Positions 15,409 through 16,627 of a DNA stretch of 16,627 bases are shown in pieces. The notes beneath the pieces were generated by a model. It was given only the letters and a program-made list of their open reading frames with translations. It did not search any database and was not told where the DNA came from. The stretch lies in assembly GCA_014804225.1 (NCBI GenBank), contig JAAVAF010000011.1, positions 1 through 16,627 of the forward strand, read 5' to 3'. Source of the stretch: Lachnospiraceae bacterium. Lineage in GTDB: Bacteria; Bacillota; Clostridia; Lachnospirales; Lachnospiraceae. Position numbers and translations under genes: made by a program. Position 1 is the first letter of the stretch. Each line of letters opens with the position of its first letter.

Positions 15409-15425
15409 AGGAGGGATGAAATATG
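15409..15425 (+). promoter_or_regulatory. Ribosome site of the MORN gene
   Basis: AGGAGGG (15409-15415) precedes ATG 15423 by 7 nt and fixes the start of a gene that runs off the window. It lies only 22 nt after the pseudokinase stop, so the gene belongs to the same operon. Confidence 0.8.
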
Positions 15426-16627
15426 CGGGGCGGATTCATTGGGCGTACGGCGAAAAAACTGTCGCATATTTTAACGGCGCCGGTTCAGGTGGTCATTCGC
15501 AAAGTTAAGAGAATGATCAGCCCGGATTCGTTTTCTTCAAAGGTCTTAAGTGATGTCCGTAAGGGAATCAATCAGAAAAAGAAGAAAAAAGAGCGGACCA
15601 TTCAGGATTATTTTTCCTTTGGACGTTACTATGTGCTAAAGAGTATGGTCTATATGGTTATGCTTGCAGTGTTAATTCTTCCGGTTCTGTATATCAAGCT
15701 GCTGCATCCTGTCCTGGTATCGCTTTTTTTTACAAAGACGATGGTGATTAATTCACAGGAGATGATTGGCTATTGCGGCAATGTGGAACTTTTTTCGGAG
15801 GATGGTGGAACGCTCATCTTTAAGGGAAAGATGGAGGATGGAAGAATCAATGGGAAAGGTCAGCTCTACACTTATGAGGGCACATTGCTCTATGAGGGAA
15901 ATTTTGAGATGGAAGCCTATTCGGGTGAAGGGGAGCTGTATTATGAAAATTCTGCGCAACTTTGCTATAAGGGAACCTTTTTGTTAAATCTGTATGATGG
16001 GCAGGGATGCCTTTATGACAAAGATGGTAATCTAGTTTACCAGGGGGCGTTTAAAAACGGATTATATGAAGGAAACGGCACGTCGTATTTTGCGGATGGC
16101 CAGAAAAAATATGTGGGTGTATTTGCCAGCGGTGTGCCAGAGGGAAATGGAACCCTTTACGACGAAGAGGGAAATGTGATTGCCACAGGTCTCTTTGTGA
16201 ATGGTGTGCCGACATTACAAGAAGCAGTTCTTTACGACGAAGAGGGAAATGTTCTCTATGAGGGAACAATCAATGCAGATGGAGCATATGAGGGGGAAGG
16301 AACTCTTTATGAAGGGGGAGAACCAGTCTATGCAGGAAGCTTCACAGGAGGAAAAAAAGAAGGAGCCGGCATAGCATTTGATGCAGCAAGCAACATGATT
16401 TATGAGGGGAATTTTACAGATGGAAAAAAAGAGGGAGAAGGAAAGCTTTATATGGCTGCAGATTCTCCCAAAGAAGAGCTGCAGGAGAGGAAAGGCACTC
16501 TGATCTATGAAGGCAATTTTGCCGGAGGGGAAAAAGAGGGCGCCGGAATAGAGTATGATTCGGAAGGAAATCTTCTTTATGACGGGGAATTCGCCAAAGG
16601 TGCATATGAAGGTAAGGGAAAACAGTA
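15423..16627 (+). CDS. Membrane-anchored MORN-repeat protein, 3'-truncated by the window
   Basis: 401 codons are visible with no stop to the right edge, so the gene is partial. Residues 1-66 are basic (KKKKKER at 52-58 plus several Arg/Lys) and probably cytosolic. One hydrophobic segment follows (about 73-103, with MVYMVMLAVLILPVLYI as its core). From about 120 to the end there are about eleven MORN-type units of the form YEG-x-F-x-x-G-x-x-x-G-x-G-x-LY, starting near 132, 156, 181, 205, 230, 253, 278, 302, 326, 361 and 385. By the positive-inside rule the repeats face outside the membrane, although a hairpin membrane segment would reverse this. MORN repeats form elongated beta-hairpin arrays that usually bind proteins or lipids. 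The gene follows the pseudokinase gene by 22 nt, and the pair may form a membrane complex. Function is not known from sequence. Confidence 0.9.
   Translation, partial: MRGGFIGRTAKKLSHILTAPVQVVIRKVKRMISPDSFSSKVLSDVRKGINQKKKKKERTIQDYFSFGRYYVLKSMVYMVMLAVLILPVLYIKLLHPVLVSLFFTKTMVINSQEMIGYCGNVELFSEDGGTLIFKGKMEDGRINGKGQLYTYEGTLLYEGNFEMEAYSGEGELYYENSAQLCYKGTFLLNLYDGQGCLYDKDGNLVYQGAFKNGLYEGNGTSYFADGQKKYVGVFASGVPEGNGTLYDEEGNVIATGLFVNGVPTLQEAVLYDEEGNVLYEGTINADGAYEGEGTLYEGGEPVYAGSFTGGKKEGAGIAFDAASNMIYEGNFTDGKKEGEGKLYMAADSPKEELQERKGTLIYEGNFAGGEKEGAGIEYDSEGNLLYDGEFAKGAYEGKGKQ
15816..16627 (+). repeat. MORN-type repeats, about 24 residues each
   Basis: About eleven units of roughly 72-75 bp (one longer unit of about 105 bp at 16398-16502) repeat the pattern of a YEG or YxG strand, a G-x-x-x-G-x-G turn and a final LY strand followed by D-x-x-G-N. 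Units at about 15960-16180 and 16250-16500 are the most regular. The count is limited by the window edge. Confidence 0.88.
16155..16252 (+). repeat. 23-bp perfect direct repeat within the MORN region
   Basis: The 23 bases at 16155-16177 and 16230-16252 are identical, both encoding LYDEEGNV in the same phase. The spacing is exactly 75 bp (25 codons), one MORN unit, and nearby units have diverged much more. This points to a recent unit duplication or conversion. Confidence 0.85.

Noticed and set aside
15766..15987. Plus-strand 73-codon frame inside the MORN gene
   Set aside because: It is out of frame with the MORN gene, has no ribosome site, and its sequence (Arg/Met-rich) is a frame-shadow of the repeats.

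Overview
The window is one uninterrupted stretch of plus-strand genes with almost no intergenic DNA. It encodes the baseplate, spike and associated part of a contractile injection system (CIS: phage-tail-like, extracellular CIS/Afp/PVC type, or a defective phage-tail relative). The AT-leaning composition, strong AGGAGG-type ribosome sites, frequent TTG/GTG starts and protein style suggest a Firmicute of class Clostridia, probably Lachnospiraceae. That placement is an inference from style, because no marker gene is present.

Layout. Nucleotides 1-3483 hold the 3' part of a very large, helical, Gln/Glu-rich repeat protein whose start lies before the window. Next come a LysM tube-end/baseplate protein (3521-4189), a gpD/gp27-type hub (4214-5293), a separate gpV/gp5-type spike (5290-6069), a gp25-type wedge protein (6088-6504), two baseplate-J family wedge proteins (6511-9432 and 9460-11604), and a P2 gpI-type tail protein (11631-12821). 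A 575-aa protein follows (12793-14520), with an N-terminal domain I associate with these clusters and a C-terminal Ig-like domain. The last two genes are not structural CIS parts: a membrane-anchored protein that reads as a degenerate protein kinase (14528-15400), and a membrane-anchored MORN-repeat protein running off the right edge (15423 onward).

How they fit together. The LysM protein should cap the inner tube above the hub. The hub and spike form the central puncturing device, with the spike and hub as separate genes rather than a fused VgrG. gp25 and the two J proteins form the wedges, and the gpI-like protein links the wedges to peripheral parts. The repeat protein occupies the position of the tape measure in PBSX/P2-like tails (directly upstream of the LysM gene), which makes it a candidate length-determining protein. 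The pseudokinase and MORN proteins have opposite layouts: a soluble cytosolic domain with a short outer tail, and a short cytosolic part with a long outer repeat domain. They are the best candidates for a membrane docking or trigger module that would set this CIS apart from freely released particles.

Genes are separated by 6-37 nt or overlap by 4-29 nt, so translation is probably coupled along one operon. I see no promoter, terminator, tRNA, IS element or CRISPR array, and no gene-free stretch longer than 37 nt. Sheath, tube, AAA+ ATPase, PAAR tip, tail fibre and cargo genes are not in the window and presumably lie outside it, if present.
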